64,000 bases of DNA from Hyphomonadaceae bacterium (GTDB lineage: Bacteria; Pseudomonadota; Alphaproteobacteria; Caulobacterales; Hyphomonadaceae). The translations under genes were made by a program, and so were the position numbers. Shown one piece after another: positions 50,510 to 59,345 of the stretch. The stretch spans positions 62,001-126,000 of the forward strand of contig JALHLU010000009.1 of NCBI GenBank assembly GCA_022844345.1, given 5' to 3'. Every line of letters begins with the position of its first letter. The first letter of the stretch is position 1. The notes under the pieces were generated by a model. The model searched no databases and was not told the origin of the DNA. It saw only the letters and a program-made list of their open reading frames with translations.

Positions 50510-50935
50510 CTATTCGATCGAGCAGGTAGAGGACAGCGAATTGCCCGAGGGGCTGACGTAAGCGATCTCGAGATACTGCTCGCCGCTGTAGGTGCTGGTC
50601 AGCCAGCGCGAGGCCGTCACGGTGAAGCCGTCCGGCATGCCGACCAGACCGTCGTGGAAGGTGAAGCTGGTTTCCTTCGTGCCCGAATAGGTTCCCCACT
50701 TGTCGCCGGAGAAACCGGAATACTGGTTGCCCTTGATCTGCAGGTTGCCGAGCGTGAACAGCATGCCGCCGGAATTGTATGTGCAGACATAAGTCCCGTC
50801 CGCGAGGCCGCCAGCGGCGGCAGTGGCGGCTTCCACAGGCGGCGCGCCCGCAGCGTCTGTGGCTGCTCCTCCGCTTTCGCCGCAACCAGAAACCACAAGC
50901 GCAATCGCGCCTGCCAGCATCACCTGTCTGAACAT
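50510..50935 (-). CDS. small secreted lipoprotein
   Basis: 141 residues from MFRQVMLAGAIALVVSGCGE; a start 19 codons earlier extends into low-complexity sequence. Lipobox VSGC (Cys18), then a short alanine-rich linker and a compact beta-rich domain: ADGTYVCTYNSGGMLFTLG, LQIKGNQYSGFSG and FTFHDGLVGMPDGFTVTAS. A disulfide between the VCTY and SSTC cysteines is plausible. Function unknown. It converges on soxR but need not be linked to it. Confidence 0.65.
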   Translation of the reverse strand: MFRQVMLAGAIALVVSGCGESGGAATDAAGAPPVEAATAAAGGLADGTYVCTYNSGGMLFTLGNLQIKGNQYSGFSGDKWGTYSGTKETSFTFHDGLVGMPDGFTVTASRWLTSTYSGEQYLEIAYVSPSGNSLSSTCSIE

Positions 50936-51086
50936 CGAATCGCCCTCCGAGCGTTGGGGGGAACGATGCGCGCCGGCCGCCCTGCTACTCAATGGTCTAC
51001 GGCAAGATTAGTCTCGGGCATTCCCGTTCATTCCAGTTCCGTTCATATTGGCGCCGATAACGTGAAACAGTCGGGAGGACTGACTC

Positions 51087-52493
51087 ATGTCTGCACTTTA
51101 CGGAAAGACCCCGGAAACGCGGGGAAATCACCGGATCGCCCGCCTCGCCTTCGCGGCGTCGGCGCTGGCGCTGCTGGCCGCATGCGCCACCGGGCCAACC
51201 CCGGCTGAGATTGCCGCAATGGACTGGGCGCAGGCCGCCCGCATCGACACCCCGCCGGCTTACGCCACCTACATGCGCATGCATCCGGACGGGCAGTATC
51301 TGGCCAACGCTCAGATTCGCATCGAAGAGCTTAACGCCATGGAGGCAGACGCCTTCCGGCAGGCTCAGGCAACCGACACCGAAGAGGCGTACGGGGCCTA
51401 CCTCGCGGTTTATCCTTGGGGCGTGAACGCGCGTGCCGCCGATGGCCGCCGCGCCGTGCTGGCTGCGCCGCGCCTGGCCGCCGAGGAGAAGGCCGACTGG
51501 GCCGAAGCCCAGGCGCAGGACCGCATCGAGCATTACGAGATATTCCTCGACAACTGGCCGCGGGGCGAACATGCCGAAGCCGCCCGCACGCGCCTTGCCG
51601 CTCTGTGGAAAACCGACGAGGGGCAGTTCGTGAAGGCCAAGCGCTCGGGCTCCGTGGCCGAGTTGGCCGCCTTCATCCGCGAGAATCCGGAATCGCGATA
51701 CGCTGCCGACGCGCGCCGCGAGATCGACCTGATCGACCGCCGCGATGACGAGGCGTGGCGCCGTGCGCTCGCCAGCAACACCTACAATGGCTACGACAGT
51801 TATCTCGGGTCGCACCCCGATGGCCGCTGGCGCGTCGAGGCGCAGCGTTCGATCGAGCAGTTGCGCGAGCGTGACTATCAAGCCTGGCAATATGCCGCCG
51901 CGCTGGACGAAATCTGGGCGTATGAGCAATACCGGAACCAGTACCCGTGGGGTAGCTGGTACGACACCGCCTTCTATCGCATCGACTGGATCCACGGCGG
52001 CCGGCACTACAGTTCGTGGGACCCGCGCTGGAACTATGGCTGGGATCGCGGTTGGCGCTGGGGCCATGGCGGGAACGGATGGGATCGAGACAACTGGGAC
52101 CGTGACGATGATGGCCCGAACACCTATCCGCCGCTGTTCAGTGGACAGCGGCCGCCGCCGGGAAGCCAGCCCGGGACCCCTCCGGGCAACCCGCCGCCCC
52201 CGCCGCCATCTGGCAATCCACCGCCTTCGGCCCCGCCGAGCCTGTGGTCCGGCCGGCCCAATCCGCCGCCGACAGCAGCTCCGGCTGCGCCGCCCCCGCC
52301 GCCCCGCGCCCAGCCGCAGCCTTCCAGCCCGCCTTCGCTGTGGTCGCGGCCATCCACGCCGCCGCCGCCACCCCCGCCGCCGCCTGTGACATCGGCGCCG
52401 CAGCGGGCGTCGCCGCCGCCATCTCCTCCGCCGTCTCCCCCACCAGCGCAGGTGTTTGCCAACCCCAACGGCGCGCGGCCGGATATCGAGTAA
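51087..52493 (+). CDS. lipoprotein with six 37-residue repeats and proline-rich tail
   Basis: 468 residues. Signal peptide ending LAAC (Cys33). Residues about 45-275 contain six copies of a unit of about 37 residues, each beginning with a W/F-x-x-A pattern and ending with an HP/YPxGxY-type turn: DWAQAARIDTPPAYATYM, DAFRQAQATDTEEAYGAY, DWAEAQAQDRIEHYEIFL, QFVKAKRSGSVAELAAFI, EAWRRALASNTYNGYDSY and QAWQYAAALDEIWAYEQY. A tryptophan/glycine/aspartate-rich linker and a proline-rich tail (PPPPPPSGNP-type) follow. The repeats should form a solenoid of helix pairs. Not recognised; probably an envelope scaffold. Confidence 0.7.
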   Translation: MSALYGKTPETRGNHRIARLAFAASALALLAACATGPTPAEIAAMDWAQAARIDTPPAYATYMRMHPDGQYLANAQIRIEELNAMEADAFRQAQATDTEEAYGAYLAVYPWGVNARAADGRRAVLAAPRLAAEEKADWAEAQAQDRIEHYEIFLDNWPRGEHAEAARTRLAALWKTDEGQFVKAKRSGSVAELAAFIRENPESRYAADARREIDLIDRRDDEAWRRALASNTYNGYDSYLGSHPDGRWRVEAQRSIEQLRERDYQAWQYAAALDEIWAYEQYRNQYPWGSWYDTAFYRIDWIHGGRHYSSWDPRWNYGWDRGWRWGHGGNGWDRDNWDRDDDGPNTYPPLFSGQRPPPGSQPGTPPGNPPPPPPSGNPPPSAPPSLWSGRPNPPPTAAPAAPPPPPRAQPQPSSPPSLWSRPSTPPPPPPPPPVTSAPQRASPPPSPPPSPPPAQVFANPNGARPDIE

Positions 52494-52533
52494 GCGGCGC
52501 TGGACGCGTTCGCGCGCGAATCCGTTGCGGTCT

Positions 52534-52556
52534 GGCGCCCGCCGCGCCGTTTTTTT
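52534..52556 (+). terminator. candidate intrinsic terminator after the repeat lipoprotein
   Basis: GGCGC-CCGCC-GCGCC (52534-52548) forms a short GC-only stem-loop and is followed two bases later by seven Ts (52550-52556). About 40 bases after the upstream stop codon. Confidence 0.55.
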
Positions 52557-52662
52557 CAAGCCGTGACTTGGCGCAGGTTGCTGCTATTTCACTGTGGTCC
52601 GGGTGGGGCTTCGGCCTACCTCGTACTGGGGCGACGACGGGTAACGGGCTGGCGAAGGCATA

Positions 52663-54603
52663 ATGGCTATGGAAACGGCGCCCAAGCGTCCTGGCAGCCT
52701 GCTTGCGCAGTGGGGTCCGCCCGCGCTGAAAATCATCGGCACGGGCCTCGCCACGGTTATCGTGACCTTCTCCCTCCTGTGGAACACCATGTTCGCGCAG
52801 ATGCCCGCGCTGCCCGACAAGGCGTCGCTGTGGACACTGAACCGTGCGCCGGCCGTCGAGTTCATTGACGCGCGCGGCGAGACGATTGCCGTGCGTGGGC
52901 CGCGCTATGGCCGCGCGGTGACGCTGGCGGGCCTGCCGAAGCACGTGGTCGACGCCTTCATCGGCGCCGAGGACAAGCGCTTCCGCGAACACACTGGCGT
53001 CGACATGTGGGCGATCGTGCGCGCTATGCTTGCCAACGTCCGCGCCGGCCGCACGGTCGAGGGCGCCTCGACCATCACGCAGCAGCTGGTGAAGAACCTC
53101 TTCCTCACGCCTGACCAGACTCTGAAGCGCAAGGCGCAGGAAGCCCGCCTCGCCGGCGATCTCGAGCGCATGCTGACCAAGGACGAGATCCTGGAGCTCT
53201 ATCTCAACCGGATCTATCTCGGCGCCGGGGCCTATGGCCTGGATGCGGCTGCGCACACCTATTTCGGCAAGGCGCCAAAGGACCTCTCGCTGGCCGAGTC
53301 GGCCATGCTGGCGTCTTTCCCCAAGGCGCCCTCGCGCTTTGCCCAGCAGGCCGAGACCGCCCGCGCCAAGGACCGCCAGGCCTACGTGCTCGACCAGATG
53401 GTCGAAGCGGCGATGATCACGAGGGCGCAGGCCGACGAGGCGAAGGTCCAGACGCTGGTGTTCGCCAAGGACCAGCCCGACAGCTTCTCGGGCCATGCCC
53501 TCGACTATGCGATCGAGCGCGTGCACGAGATCATGGCCAATCCCCCGCCCGACATGGTGATCAAGCTGTCGCTCGACCTGAAGGTGCAGGCGGCGGCGCA
53601 GAAGGCGGTGGAAAGCGGCCTCGCAACCATGGGCAAGGACCGCAAGGCTTCTGAAGGGGCCGCTCTCGTTGTCGACAACGAGACGGGCGCCATCCGCGCC
53701 ATGGTTGGCGGCCGCGACTATCTGAAATCGCAGTTCAACCGCGCCACGCAGGCGCGCCGCCAGCCCGGCTCGTCCTTCAAGATGTTCGTCTACGCCGCCG
53801 CGCTTGAAGACGGCATGACGCCGGGCACCGTGCGCTTCGACATGCCGGTAACGATCAAGAACTGGCGCCCGCGCAACTATGGCGGGGAATACATGGGCGC
53901 GGTCACGCTCTCCTATGCGCTGGCTGAATCGCTCAACACGGTGGCCGCCCAGATCGGCGACGAGATCGGCATCGAGAAGGTGACGGCGCTGGCGCACGAA
54001 TTCGGCGTGCGGTCCGACCTGCACAACTTCCCGTCGATCACGCTGGGCTCGGACGAGGTCACGCTGATGGAGATGACCACGGGCTTCGGCGTGCTGGCCA
54101 AGGGCGGCCTGCAGATGTCGCCCTACATCATCGAGGAGATCACCAACTCGAAGGGCGACAGACTCTATTCGCGTCCGGCCGTGAGCGCGCCGCGCATCTA
54201 TCCGGAAAACCTGGCGGCCGACATGAACGCCATGTTGAGCCGCGTGGTTGTTGCGGGCACCGGCGGCGCCGCGCAGTTCGGCGGCTGGGATATCGCGGGC
54301 AAGACCGGCACCAGCCAGGAATGGCGCGACGCCTGGTTCCTTGGCTACACCACGCGCTATGTCGGCGGCGTCTGGGTCGGCAATGACGACGACAAGCCGA
54401 TGGCGCGCATCACAGGCGGCGAGATGTCAGCACGTATCTGGGCCGACATGATGAAGGTGGCCCACGAGGGCATCACGCCCGAGCCGCTGCCCGGCGCCAA
54501 GGGCGTCGAGGACTACATGTCGCCCGAGGACCTCGAACGCCTCAACTTCTACCAGCGCATGTCCTCCGCCTTCGGCGCCGTCGCCGCGAGAGGCGGGGGG
54601 TAG
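52663..54603 (+). CDS. class A penicillin-binding protein (PBP1A-type)
   Basis: 646 residues, bifunctional peptidoglycan synthase. After one membrane segment (about 22-45) comes the glycosyltransferase-51 domain (catalytic Glu in EDKRFREHTGVD; GASTITQQLVKNL). The transpeptidase domain has S370-S-F-K373 (PGSSFKMF), S423-L-N425 (AESLNT) and K547-T-G (GKTGTSQEW). Smaller than E. coli PBP1A, without its extra OB-fold region, resembling the compact class A PBPs of alphaproteobacteria. Stands alone between two terminator-like hairpins. Confidence 0.92.
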   Translation: MAMETAPKRPGSLLAQWGPPALKIIGTGLATVIVTFSLLWNTMFAQMPALPDKASLWTLNRAPAVEFIDARGETIAVRGPRYGRAVTLAGLPKHVVDAFIGAEDKRFREHTGVDMWAIVRAMLANVRAGRTVEGASTITQQLVKNLFLTPDQTLKRKAQEARLAGDLERMLTKDEILELYLNRIYLGAGAYGLDAAAHTYFGKAPKDLSLAESAMLASFPKAPSRFAQQAETARAKDRQAYVLDQMVEAAMITRAQADEAKVQTLVFAKDQPDSFSGHALDYAIERVHEIMANPPPDMVIKLSLDLKVQAAAQKAVESGLATMGKDRKASEGAALVVDNETGAIRAMVGGRDYLKSQFNRATQARRQPGSSFKMFVYAAALEDGMTPGTVRFDMPVTIKNWRPRNYGGEYMGAVTLSYALAESLNTVAAQIGDEIGIEKVTALAHEFGVRSDLHNFPSITLGSDEVTLMEMTTGFGVLAKGGLQMSPYIIEEITNSKGDRLYSRPAVSAPRIYPENLAADMNAMLSRVVVAGTGGAAQFGGWDIAGKTGTSQEWRDAWFLGYTTRYVGGVWVGNDDDKPMARITGGEMSARIWADMMKVAHEGITPEPLPGAKGVEDYMSPEDLERLNFYQRMSSAFGAVAARGGG

Positions 54604-54616
54604 ACGTTTCGATAAT

Positions 54617-54660
54617 CCCGAGATGGGCAACGCAAAGCTCAGGGTTGTCTCGGGGTTTTC
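54617..54660 (+). terminator. candidate intrinsic terminator after the PBP gene
   Basis: CCCGAGA (54617-54623) pairs with TCTCGGG (54648-54654); an inner CAAC/GTTG extends it past a bulge, and TTTT follows at 54656-54659. Fourteen bases after the PBP stop codon. Confidence 0.5.
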
Positions 54661-54735
54661 TCTTGTTGCTGTTCCGGAACATCGTCCGCTAAGGTCGCGC
54701 CGGAGACGAGAGGCATAAGCCTCCGGGGGTGTGGG

Positions 54736-56961
54736 ATGGCGGATGGGGCGGGCCCAAAAGGGCTGGACTTGGCAGGCGTTGCTCAACGTCCAAGATTGTC
54801 GACTTGGCTTTTCGGGACACGTGGCGGTTGGCTGACGCTATGGGCCGTCGTCGCCGGTATGTTACTGGCAATACCCTTGCTGTTGCCTGTGTTCGGTCTT
54901 GAGCCTCTGATTAACGACCGGACGCGTTGGTACTATCTCGCAGCCTCCACGATCTTTTTGCTGCCGCTGATCCTCTTCGGTCTCGACCCCGAGGATACGG
55001 TTGCATCTGGCCCAAAACTCAGACTTCCCATCATCACGACGCTATTGCTGATGGCTTTGACAGGCCTCGCGGTCGCGGATCACGTCTCTGGTGCAGGACA
55101 GCTGAGCCAAACTCCGCAGCGCACCGCCTTCTTCGCATTCCTGGCCCTCGCCTTTGTTCCTCGCGTCTGGAATGCGGCGCTGTTCGCCTATCACCGCGCC
55201 CGAAATCGGCGCGCCGCTGAGAACGCCGCGAGGCGGCAGGCTTCGGCGGCTCCGGAGTCTGCTGATGCAGTCGAAGAAAGGCTTGAAAACTACCGCAATG
55301 CGGAATCCCTTGGCGCGGTCCTGGCGACGGTCCTTTTCTTCGGCATAGTGGTGGGCGCGGTCTTCCTTGGCACGCTGCGCGAAGGAACCACACTGGGCAC
55401 AGGCATCGGACAGATCATTTTCATGGTCGTCGTTGCGCTGTTTGCAACCATCGTTTTTCTGGACTGGATTGCACGCTTCCCCCCGCTGCGCGCGACAGCG
55501 AACGCCTTCAACAGATTCGCGCCCCGGATGAACTTCCTCGTAGCATTCTACGACGCTCTCGACACGATGCTTGTGCGACTGGGCTCACACGTAGCCGGCG
55601 CGGATCATCTGAAAACGCGGTCGCGGTACGGCGTCCTAATCGCTACCTTGGGGTGCCTGGCGACGCTTGCGTGGTTCCTGCCCGCTCCATTCGGGCTCGT
55701 CGCAGTGGTGATCGGACTCATTGTCGCTCTCTCCCTGTCCAGACTTTGGGCATGGGTCGAGGAAGATCGGGACCTCGCTTCGATAACGGGCTTCAGTCCG
55801 TTAGCGCCCCAACGCGTCGGCTTCCGCGAGGATTTCCGGGACGAAACGCTTCTCGGCTTTATCTTTGTCTTGTTGCTCTTGCCCATGGCGTGGATGCAGA
55901 CCGACACAGGCGTCACACAGATATTCCAGCAAGGACCCGACCACGGCCGGGTTCAAAATCCGCAGGATTTCGGGATGTGGCTAGGCTATTTCGGATTCGA
56001 ACTCGCCAAAGCACTGCCCATCATCGACTGGGCAGACATCTACAAACTGGGGCCAGGCGATCAGAATTTCATAACTCCATTCTGGCCCAGCGGAGCCCAT
56101 GCGGTGTTCATGGCCCGCGCACTGGTGGATTTGATCCTGATCGCAGCGCTGCTTCAGGCAATAGGCATCGCAAGCCGCAATGCGCAGCAGAAATCTCTGT
56201 ACGCCGTTGGACAAATAAAGCGCCTGGACGAACTCGTGGAGAAGGCTGCGCTGGCCCGGGCTATTCGCGCGACCCGTCAAAGCGGCAACGCCGAGCGCAA
56301 GTTCGATCTTTCACGCCTCACCGACACCGAACTGGTCGACTTCAGGAAGTACGACCTTTCGCGACTGCGCCAGATGTATGCGACCTCGCAGAACGACGAA
56401 GAGCGCCGGACTTTCGTCAAGCAGATTTTCGATGAACGTGGCGAAGCGCCCGACCCTGCGATCGTTGTTGCCGAGAACATCGCGGCGACCCACCGAAACG
56501 AGCTTATGCTTTTCCGGACTTTCGATCAGGCATTGGCCGAGCACGACAAGCAGATCCACCAGATCACTCTGGACGATGTGCAGGTGATCATGTTCGAACT
56601 TCGCAAGACATCAGGCATGCGCGCGTTCAAGGAGCTTCTTCTGGATGTTGCCGAGAGGCGTGTGGACGCATCGCCGGTGGCCCGCTTGGTCATGCTGCGG
56701 GACATTGCAGTCGGCAAAGAAGGTGAGCGCGATCTCTTTCAATACACGACCAGGCTGGCGGCGGAAGCGATGCGCAGGGTCATTCCTCGGGTAACCGACT
56801 GCCTCACCCTGAAAGAGACCCTTGAGCTAACGCGCATGAACGGGCCCAAGGCTTTCGGCGGCGCGGTCGCGGCCCACAATGCGCTTTTGGCTGCGCTTGA
56901 GGAACAAATTGAGAAGTCCTGTCCGAAGGCTGACGACGCCCCGCCTTCTACCCCCAGATGA
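54736..56961 (+). CDS. large multi-pass membrane protein of unknown function
   Basis: 741 residues. About ten membrane segments are visible in the first two thirds (for example WAVVAGMLLAIPLLLPVFGL, FFAFLALAFVPRVW, LGAVLATVLFFGIVVGAVFL, IIFMVVVALFATIVFLDW, LLGFIFVLLLLPMAWM, VDLILIAALLQAIG). The last 240 residues are soluble and helical (KFDLSRLTDTELVDFRKYDL, QMYATSQNDEERRTFVKQIF). Codon use looks less GC-biased at third positions than in the flanking genes, hinting at later acquisition. It lies between the PBP and the acylase, with a terminator-like hairpin before it. I cannot name a family. Confidence 0.75.
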   Translation: MADGAGPKGLDLAGVAQRPRLSTWLFGTRGGWLTLWAVVAGMLLAIPLLLPVFGLEPLINDRTRWYYLAASTIFLLPLILFGLDPEDTVASGPKLRLPIITTLLLMALTGLAVADHVSGAGQLSQTPQRTAFFAFLALAFVPRVWNAALFAYHRARNRRAAENAARRQASAAPESADAVEERLENYRNAESLGAVLATVLFFGIVVGAVFLGTLREGTTLGTGIGQIIFMVVVALFATIVFLDWIARFPPLRATANAFNRFAPRMNFLVAFYDALDTMLVRLGSHVAGADHLKTRSRYGVLIATLGCLATLAWFLPAPFGLVAVVIGLIVALSLSRLWAWVEEDRDLASITGFSPLAPQRVGFREDFRDETLLGFIFVLLLLPMAWMQTDTGVTQIFQQGPDHGRVQNPQDFGMWLGYFGFELAKALPIIDWADIYKLGPGDQNFITPFWPSGAHAVFMARALVDLILIAALLQAIGIASRNAQQKSLYAVGQIKRLDELVEKAALARAIRATRQSGNAERKFDLSRLTDTELVDFRKYDLSRLRQMYATSQNDEERRTFVKQIFDERGEAPDPAIVVAENIAATHRNELMLFRTFDQALAEHDKQIHQITLDDVQVIMFELRKTSGMRAFKELLLDVAERRVDASPVARLVMLRDIAVGKEGERDLFQYTTRLAAEAMRRVIPRVTDCLTLKETLELTRMNGPKAFGGAVAAHNALLAALEEQIEKSCPKADDAPPSTPR

Positions 56962-57044
56962 TACCACCTTGACCTTTGGCGGATGAGCGGGCCCCATGGT
57001 TGGGACGTGCGGGCGTGAGACTCGCCGTCCAGGGAGATACGTCC

Positions 57045-59309
57045 ATGTTCATCAGGCTAGCCACGGGCGTGGCGGCGGCGGCGTTGCTGGCGGCTTGCGG
57101 CGCGCAGACCGCGTACACCGGCAAGATGTCGGCGGAGATCCGGCGCACGGCGTTTGGCGTGCCGCATGTGAAGGCGGACGATTACGCCGGCATGGGCTTC
57201 GGGCTCGGCTATGCGATGGCCGAGGACAACATCTGCGAGATCATGGAGCGCTATCTCACCATCGATGGCGAGCGTGCGAAGCATCTTGGCCCCGGCGAGA
57301 ACAACGCCAACGTCGCCAGCGACCTCTATCACAAGCGCCTGATCGCCTCGGGTGAGATGGAGAAGCTGCTGAATGGACCAGCAGATTCGGTCGACACGCC
57401 GAGCGCCGATGCACGCGCGCTGGCGAGGGGCTATGCGGCCGGCGTTTCGAAGTATGTGCGCGAGACCGGCGCCGCGAACATCACCGATGCTCGCTGCAAG
57501 GGCGCGGCGTGGGTGCGCGAACTTACCGAGGAAGACTACTGGCGCCACCAGATGGCCGGCCAGGTCATCTACCAGCTTGCTGGCGTTGCGACCGCGGCCC
57601 CGCCCGGCGTGGGCGATGAGGCGCGCGCGAAGGACGATCCGCTGATCGAGACGACACAGCTGGGATCGAACGCCTATGGTCTCGGCAAGGAAGTGACGCA
57701 AAGCGGCATGGGCATGCTGCTCGGCAATCCGCACTATCCCTGGGACGGGCAGAACCGCTTCTACCGGATGCACATGACGATCCCCGGCAAGCTCAACGTC
57801 GTGGGCGCAGGACTGGTCACCAACGCCTCGGTCGGTATCGGCCACACCGACAGCATTGCTTGGACGCACACTGTCTCCACCGCGCGGCGCTTTGGCGTGT
57901 TCGAGCTGACGCTCGATCCGGCTGATCCGACAAAGTACATGTATGATGGCGTCTCGACGCCGATGGAGAAGATGGACGTTACCGTCGAGGTGAAAGACGC
58001 CGCGCCGGTGACGCACACCTTCTACACCACGCGCTTTGGTCCGGTGATGGAGACGCAGATTTTCCCGTGGTCGGCCGCCAACGCCTATGCGCTGCGCGTC
58101 ATCCCGCAGGGCCTGCGCTCGGCCGACCAGTATCTGGCCATGTGGCAGGCGAAGACTGTGCGCGAGCTTCAGGCCGCACTCGGCAAGTATCAGGCGACCG
58201 GCTTCAACACGACGGCGGTCGATGCGGGCGGCGAGGCTTTCTATGGCGACATGGGCATGATGCCCAACGTGCCGAAGGAGTTGGGCGACAGCTGCGCCGT
58301 CTCCGACCTCGCGAAGCAGCAATGGGCGACAACACGCGTGCCCGTGCTCGATGGCTCGAAGTCTGAATGCGACTGGCGGACCGACGCGGACTCAAGCGCC
58401 AAAGGCGTGTTCGGGGCCAGCAAGACACCGCAGGTTTTCCGCTCTGATTACGTTTCGCAGATGAACGACAGCTACTGGCTAACCAACGCTTCCGCGCCCA
58501 TCACCGGCTTCAGCCCGGTCTTCGGCGATGAAGCCACGGCGCGCTCGCTGCGCACGCGGCTCGGTCTCGACATCGTGGCGGATCGCGTTGCGGGGACAGA
58601 CGGGCTTGGTGATCCGAAGTTCAATCTCGCTAACCTGCAGGCCGCGCTCTACCAGAATCGCCACATCGGCGCCGAACTGGTGCGCGACGATCTGGTCGCC
58701 GCCTGCAAGGCCTCGCGCCGCAATTCGCTCGCGGCGGCCTGCTCGGCGCTTGAAGGCTGGGACCTGAAGGTCAACCTCGACAGCAAGGGGGCGCACCTGT
58801 TCCACCTGTTCGCCGAGAATGGCGGGCTTGTGTTCAAGGTCGCCTTCGATCCGGCCGACCCGGTCAACACGCCAAACACGCTGGACGCCGCCAACCCGAA
58901 AGTCCTTGAAGCGCTTCAGAAGGCTGTCGGTACGCTGGGCGAGATGAAGATCCCCCTCGATGCAGCGCTGGGTGATGTGCAGCGCGAAACCCGCGGGGAC
59001 GAGCGCATCCCGATCCATGGCGGCGCCGGGCAGGAGGGCGTCTTCAACGTCATCACGGTGGAAAGCCTTGAACCGGAACTGGGCTGGACCAGCGTCCGCC
59101 ATGGCTCAAGCTGGATCATGACCGTGGAGTTCACGGCCGATGGCCCGAAGAGCCAGGGCATCCTCACCTACTCGCAATCCACCGACCCGGCCTCGCCCTT
59201 CCACTCGGACCAGACCCGCGCCTACTCCGCCAAGCAGTGGGACGACCTGCTGTTCAGCGAGGAAGCGGTCGAAGCTGCGGTGGTTTCGCGCAAGACGGTC
59301 TCGGAATAG
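57045..59309 (+). CDS. penicillin acylase/acyl-homoserine lactone acylase family Ntn-hydrolase
   Basis: 754 residues from MFIRLATGVAAAALLAACGA, lipobox LAAC (Cys18), with GGGAGA upstream; a start 23 codons earlier is rejected. N-terminal alpha-chain region with HVKADDYAGMGFGLGYAMAE, a spacer, and the beta-chain beginning at the nucleophile Ser208 (GSNAYGLG). Autocatalytic cleavage before that serine is expected. LLGNPHYPWDGQNRFYRMHM and VGIGHTDSIAWTHTVST are the substrate-pocket blocks. PvdQ- and PAP-type enzymes deacylate homoserine lactones or N-acyl amino acids in the periplasm; substrate here unknown. Confidence 0.88.
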   Translation: MFIRLATGVAAAALLAACGAQTAYTGKMSAEIRRTAFGVPHVKADDYAGMGFGLGYAMAEDNICEIMERYLTIDGERAKHLGPGENNANVASDLYHKRLIASGEMEKLLNGPADSVDTPSADARALARGYAAGVSKYVRETGAANITDARCKGAAWVRELTEEDYWRHQMAGQVIYQLAGVATAAPPGVGDEARAKDDPLIETTQLGSNAYGLGKEVTQSGMGMLLGNPHYPWDGQNRFYRMHMTIPGKLNVVGAGLVTNASVGIGHTDSIAWTHTVSTARRFGVFELTLDPADPTKYMYDGVSTPMEKMDVTVEVKDAAPVTHTFYTTRFGPVMETQIFPWSAANAYALRVIPQGLRSADQYLAMWQAKTVRELQAALGKYQATGFNTTAVDAGGEAFYGDMGMMPNVPKELGDSCAVSDLAKQQWATTRVPVLDGSKSECDWRTDADSSAKGVFGASKTPQVFRSDYVSQMNDSYWLTNASAPITGFSPVFGDEATARSLRTRLGLDIVADRVAGTDGLGDPKFNLANLQAALYQNRHIGAELVRDDLVAACKASRRNSLAAACSALEGWDLKVNLDSKGAHLFHLFAENGGLVFKVAFDPADPVNTPNTLDAANPKVLEALQKAVGTLGEMKIPLDAALGDVQRETRGDERIPIHGGAGQEGVFNVITVESLEPELGWTSVRHGSSWIMTVEFTADGPKSQGILTYSQSTDPASPFHSDQTRAYSAKQWDDLLFSEEAVEAAVVSRKTVSE

Positions 59310-59345
59310 CCGAACTGGCTTGACCTTGGGTCCGGCTTCCTGTCC

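Noticed and set aside
52138-54024. Minus-strand frame of 628 codons over the repeat lipoprotein and PBP
   Set aside because: Shadow of the PBP gene; composition rich in Arg/His/Ala with no recognisable motifs.
57057-58322. Minus-strand frame of 421 codons inside the acylase gene
   Set aside because: Out-of-frame shadow of the acylase; the translated product is Arg/His-rich and has no domain.
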